Positions 7,401-7,473 of a DNA stretch of 7,473 nucleotides are shown here, one piece after another (position 1 is the stretch's first letter; each line of letters opens with the position of its first letter). The stretch is from an uncultured Clostridia bacterium (GTDB taxonomy: Bacteria; Bacillota; Clostridia; Oscillospirales; Acutalibacteraceae). Under the pieces are notes generated by a model. It was not told the DNA's origin, ran no database searches, and saw only the letters and a list, made by a program, of their open reading frames with translations. Where the stretch lies: NCBI GenBank assembly GCA_947165115.1, contig CAMUZD010000074.1, positions 1 to 7,473 of the forward strand. The letters run 5' to 3'. The position numbers and the translations under genes are program-made.

Positions 7401-7460
7401 CAGGGCTCCTGCTCCGCAACAATCAATCAGGTACTAATCCAGAATGTGGAGAAGAAGTAA
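4437..7460 (+). CDS. Exported multidomain protein: propeller-like region, CHAP/NlpC-like cysteine hydrolase domain, InlB B-type repeats
   Basis: A 1007-residue protein. Residues 1-27 are a Sec signal peptide (AYS before the likely cut). Residues about 40-180 hold roughly 40-residue blade-like units (VDSLASYGGKIYACADNVIY; IDDFALYGGRIYILSLGDIT; ITSMWFDGAGLLSYMTDG), suggesting part of a beta-propeller. Residues about 215-360 look like a CHAP/NlpC-type papain-like domain: QCHGYA at 262-267 with candidate nucleophile Cys263 (compare QCxxYA of CHAP domains), candidate His309 in HSIYVLAVSGDTVVF, and Asp325 or Asn327 in TDCNSYG. Such domains cut peptidoglycan amide bonds or peptides; the substrate here is unknown. 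Extra cysteines (242, 252, 261, 271, 326, 331) could form disulfides. From residue 371 onwards come InlB B-type repeats. No sortase motif, membrane anchor or other wall-binding module is visible, and the last repeat is broken, so the C-terminus may be truncated. Expected location is outside the cell or at its surface. It is transcribed alone from its own promoter. Confidence 0.88.
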   Translation: MMKRIKSVLSLITALTLLFTAVPFAYSAEDINEFSNSDTECAINGRYFFLDEDSLIYAGLPGETERYYITSFAVDSLASYGGKIYACADNVIYEIDPDTAQSRPVIAAEDKIDDFALYGGRIYILSLGDITEYSLSGASEKAILSGKGITSMWFDGAGLLSYMTDGELIYTLNLTTCETTSDVNFASAFIGDIPIITHDSGEGNSSDTIGFSTLQAQFPAGMYWNHMGSSANNPEGVTGTPCNHSAYGTNYCNRPYFWSSCQCHGYALECGYDVVGSNPMNWTKYTSSSSIDNVRAGDVIRLNYTNNLHSIYVLAVSGDTVVFTDCNSYGTCNIRWGATKSKSTLKNQFNYLLKCPVYLSNYFPGGGGVVEYTIKFDLNDSQGKSTASCSEASRRITDGEPYGELPVPVREGYDFLGWYTSASGGTQVSASTTAGTNATVYAHWQIRIYTVSYNANAGGESISNVPASQTKEHFDSLTLNITSRTLYRANYDFNYWNTSPDGSGTQYDRNNYVYTPNESATLYAQWVGQPKSLYFDARGGSVSPSYINVRYGEPYGELPVPVRDGYRFAGWEDGNGNSVDSSTRMASSTTVRIYANWTEQTYNIIYDSNSGADAVSNMSANQTKPYTQSVKLSSTEPSRYGYIFKGWNTKPDGSGTTYKGGTNYQTNADLTLYAQWKGTESRVSFDSNGGTDVNQVITVTYGSPYGPLPEPTQTGKDLTGWYPSKDKPSDKPITAESIVDKVNDFTLYARWETAKYNITYLPNNTSVSNMPANSVRLYGQSGFKLGTEIPKRTGFTFSEWNTQADGSGVSYAPGQAYDSDAHLTLHAIWERDKYAVVYDANSGANPPGNDYKYYDIPYSISNTMPEKTGYEFTEWNTEPDGSGVTYFAGDTYTKNEPVTLYAIWNPETYYVSFNAMGGKCSVKSRGYTYDSTYELPAVTRKGYTFDGWFTQETGGYRIEDGAKVAITSDCTFFAHWTANTYNVAFNPGQGSCSATINQVLIQNVEKK
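5547..7430 (+). repeat. Array of eight complete and one partial InlB B-type (Listeria-Bacteroides) repeats within the large protein
   Basis: Each unit is 71-82 residues and ends in a Y/F-A-x-W motif. Units: 5547-5768, 5769-6014, 6015-6227, 6228-6464, 6465-6689, 6690-6923, 6924-7148, 7149-7364, and a fragment 7365-7430. Two sub-types are visible. Type A (units 1, 3, 5, 8 and the start of 9) has a GG or similar turn, then a segment like YGxPYGxLPxP and a GYxFxGW-type core. Type B (2, 4, 6, 7) has SNMPANQTK-like segments and WNTxPDGSGTxY, then LTLYAQW. The family (Flg_new/InlB B-repeat) forms small ubiquitin-like beta domains that act as stalks or adhesion modules on secreted and surface proteins; that role is inferred here. 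Confidence 0.92.
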
Positions 7461-7473
7461 AAAAGATATTAGA
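7431..7473 (+). other. Discordant tail: possible frameshift, recombination junction or chimeric contig end
   Basis: The ninth repeat reads normally up to ATINQV, then gives LIQNVEKK and a TAA at 7458-7460, with no resemblance to the repeats. The -1 frame stays open across the last 44 bases and reads GTNPECGEEVKKIL, which looks like ordinary protein but not like an InlB repeat. The stretch is more A-rich than the gene before it. The stop codon may therefore not be the natural end of the protein. Confidence 0.4.

Overview
The window looks like chromosomal DNA of a Gram-positive, Clostridia-type bacterium (Bacillota), probably an uncultured gut or rumen member. This is inference from strong AGGAGG-type ribosome binding sites, consensus vegetative sigma-factor promoters in AT-rich intergenic DNA, Sec signal peptides with short basic N-termini, an InlB-type (Listeria-Bacteroides) repeat surface protein and carbohydrate-active genes. 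No RNA gene, mobile element, CRISPR array or phage gene was seen.

Left part, minus strand (1-3390): a two-gene operon read leftwards. The promoter-proximal gene encodes an exported right-handed parallel beta-helix protein, probably a polysaccharide-active or polysaccharide-binding protein. It is followed after 15 bases, with its stop codon overlapping the next ribosome binding site, by a GH78 alpha-L-rhamnosidase that runs off the left edge without its C-terminus. The rhamnosidase has no signal peptide. The pair suggests handling of a rhamnose-containing glycan such as rhamnogalacturonan, part outside and part inside the cell.

Middle (3391-4257): a compact divergent promoter region with two back-to-back promoters whose -35 boxes are 8 bp apart. 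It drives the minus operon and, rightwards, a 220-residue exported protein of unknown function with a possible LolA/LppX-like fold. That gene ends at a clear intrinsic terminator.

Right part, plus strand (4258-7473): an AT-rich spacer with a consensus promoter and an inverted repeat at the predicted transcription start. It leads into a large exported protein with a beta-propeller-like N-terminal region, a CHAP/NlpC-like cysteine peptidase or amidase domain with a recognisable Cys-His-Asn/Asp set, and eight complete plus one broken InlB B-type repeats. The repeats fall into two sub-types that largely alternate. The open reading frame stops abruptly in the ninth repeat, just before the window ends. 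The last ~45 bases read differently from the repeats and may mark a frameshift, a recombination junction or a chimeric contig end.

The strongest calls are the GH78 enzyme, the beta-helix fold, the InlB repeats, the terminator and the three promoters. The substrate of the beta-helix protein, the role of the 220-residue protein and the exact activity of the CHAP-like domain are open.
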